This document shows positions 5,437-6,154 of a DNA stretch of 6,154 bases, in pieces. Positions within the stretch are counted from its first letter, which is position 1. Each line of letters begins with the position of its first letter. Source of the stretch: Scalindua sp964437425 (GTDB lineage Bacteria; Planctomycetota; Brocadiia; Brocadiales; Scalinduaceae); the NCBI GenBank assembly GCA_964437425.1, contig CAYTGO010000106.1, positions 1 through 6,154 on the forward strand. Reading direction: 5' to 3'. The notes beneath the pieces are model-generated. The model was not told where the DNA came from. It made no database searches and saw only the letters and a program-made list of their open reading frames with translations. Position numbers and translations under genes: made by a program.

Positions 5437-5533
5437 TTGTACAGTTTCTCTGAGGAATAATACTATTATTAAATACAAGGAATTTATTGTTAGTTTTAGA
5501 AAGGAGAAATGCTTGCAAAAGATCTCGGAAATC
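5437..5533 (+). pseudogene. Possible gene start cut off by repeat B
   Basis: A promoter-like pair (TTGTAC 5437-5442, 18-base spacer, TACTAT 5461-5466), overlapped by the perfect palindrome AATAATA-C-TATTATT (5456-5470), is followed by AAGGAG at 5501-5506 and ATG at 5509. The frame begins MLAKDLG and then enters repeat copy B, where the residues become repeat-derived and not protein-like. The gap between AAGGAG and ATG is only 2 bases, shorter than usual. It may be the 5' end of a gene whose remainder was lost, or coincidence. Confidence 0.25.
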
Positions 5534-5697
5534 TGTGTTTATCCGCGTCCCATTATCTTCTCTTCTTGTCCCTTTTTATTCCTGCCATTTGTCATTCACG
5601 TCAATTCGTGTCTATATTATTCAATATACAATCGTCAATCTTGAATCCCAAATCCCCCTTGACTCAATACCAAAAAGAAGTAAAATCCGAGAATCTG
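5531..5697 (+). repeat. Direct repeat copy B (partner at 504-690)
   Basis: It matches copy A over 5535-5590 (56 identical bp) and 5654-5688 (35 identical bp), with a diverged middle that is shorter than in A. It has one copy of the 10-mer tttatccgcg where A has two. It lies between the truncated-looking start at 5509 and the small ORF at 5703. The outer boundaries show no obvious target-site duplication. Confidence 0.85.
5659..5686 (+). promoter_or_regulatory. Sigma70-like promoter in repeat B, upstream of gene 3
   Basis: TTGACT (5659-5664), a 16-base spacer and TAAAAT (5681-5686) are identical to the promoter in copy A. A start near 5693 would give about 10 nt before the ATG at 5703 and about 118 nt before gene 3. 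The element lies at the very edge of the repeat and points outward. Confidence 0.45.
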
Positions 5698-5702
5698 GAA
5701 AC

Positions 5703-5807
5703 ATGTTGCACCTAAACAAAATTGATAACAGTAAGGCCGATTCTTCACTGAAGCGATATGCTGAGAAATGTGGACTTGGAGAAGATAAGGTTGCTCATCG
5801 GAGGTGA
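5703..5807 (+). CDS. Possible 34-residue ORF coupled to gene 3
   Basis: An ATG at 5703 opens a 34-codon frame (MLHLNKIDNSKADSS…, ending KVAHRR) directly after repeat B. Its TGA stop (5805-5807) is part of the GGAGGTGA ribosome site of gene 3, so translation of the two could be coupled. The ribosome site of this ORF itself is poor (ctggaaac). The peptide is basic and hydrophilic with no recognised domain. It may be a leader peptide, a remnant of a larger gene, or chance. Confidence 0.25.
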   Translation: MLHLNKIDNSKADSSLKRYAEKCGLGEDKVAHRR

Positions 5808-5810
5808 ACC

Positions 5811-6154
5811 ATGGCTACTACCCTAATGCGTTTGACCACGGTATGTGTCTTTTCTCTATTTTGGCTATGGGGCCTGTGCCAACCTTCACTGACCCAGGCA
5901 GGGACCACAGACCTGGGTGATTTTGAACAAGGCGCCACCGGGTGGGTATTGTCCTTAGCCAAACCAGGCGCCAGTTTTACCATCACGACCAGTGCCCAGC
6001 CAGCCAGCAGTGAGCTGATGACACCAAAGTCAGGGGCCTTCTTTGGGCTGCTGTCACTTAAACGGCTCACTCAAACCGCAGCGGTACAACTCACCTACGA
6101 ATTCAAGGCCGAAAAGGGCGATAACATCAGCGGCTGGGTTTTTTATCTGCCGGG
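5811..6154 (+). CDS. Exported protein, N-terminal part (runs off the window)
   Basis: The frame is open from ATG 5811 to the window end (114 codons, no stop), preceded by a perfect ribosome site GGAGGTGA at 5800-5807. Residues 1-30 are a signal peptide (hydrophobic VCVFSLFWLWGLC, then QAG). The mature part opens with DFEQGATGWVLS, followed by PGASFTITTS, SGAFFGLLSL and a segment ending KAEKGDNISGWVFYLPG. This pattern (F-E-x-G-x-x-G-W, a G-x-x-x-x-L-S turn, then F-x-A-x-x-G-D-x-I-x-x-W/F-x-F) resembles the beta-sandwich domains at the start of many exported, surface-anchored proteins, including PEP-CTERM and choice-of-anchor types. Function and anchor cannot be judged from this part. The DNA is clearly richer in G+C than genes 1 and 2, suggesting a different origin or host-like composition. 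Confidence 0.8.
   Translation, partial: MATTLMRLTTVCVFSLFWLWGLCQPSLTQAGTTDLGDFEQGATGWVLSLAKPGASFTITTSAQPASSELMTPKSGAFFGLLSLKRLTQTAAVQLTYEFKAEKGDNISGWVFYLP

Noticed and set aside
5795..6070. 91-codon ORF on the minus strand
   Set aside because: It lies opposite gene 3, which has a perfect ribosome site, a signal peptide and an open frame to the window end.

Overview
The window looks like a low-G+C accessory segment of a Gram-negative bacterium, probably from an environmental genome. An outer-membrane-type lipoprotein signal and strong GGAGG ribosome sites support this. The intergenic DNA is full of short dispersed motifs (tttatccgcg-type, cgagtta-type, ggggacaccatacc-type) that I associate from memory with Planctomycetes of the Brocadiales (anammox) group and with some Deltaproteobacteria. 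That assignment is a guess and nothing here proves it. No tRNA, rRNA, CRISPR array or complete mobile element is visible.

Layout, left to right. Positions 1-751 hold no convincing complete gene: a possible 3' end of an upstream ORF, a 7-bp tandem repeat, two hairpins, and repeat copy A (504-690), which ends in a sigma70-like promoter pointing at gene 1. Gene 1 (752-3196) encodes an 814-residue secreted or membrane protein: signal peptide, a right-handed beta-helix array of 22 units of 11 residues, a helical linker with an internal 40-residue duplication, and a K+-channel-like pore module (TTVGYGD) at the C-terminus. A 362-bp gap has a palindrome inside a promoter-like spacer, a hairpin and a possible leader peptide. 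Gene 2 (3559-4881) encodes a 440-residue lipoprotein of unknown function.

The 929-bp gap from 4882 to 5810 is the most information-rich non-coding part. It holds a long two-part hairpin that probably terminates gene 2. After it comes an apparently self-contained RNA unit: a 14-bp operator-like palindrome abutting TTGACA, then an extended -10 (TGcTAATAC), about 195 nt containing five successive hairpins, and a textbook intrinsic terminator. Next is a promoter, ribosome site and ATG that run straight into repeat copy B (5531-5697). Copy B ends in the same promoter as copy A. It points at a small ORF and then at gene 3, an exported protein that begins at 5811 and runs off the window and is visibly richer in G+C than genes 1 and 2.

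Working picture. Genes 1 and 2 plus the RNA unit sit between direct repeats A and B, which are about 5.0 kb apart, so the block could move or be lost by recombination. Both proteins are predicted to be envelope-located and could act together, but no sequence feature links them functionally. The repeats appear to double as portable promoters.
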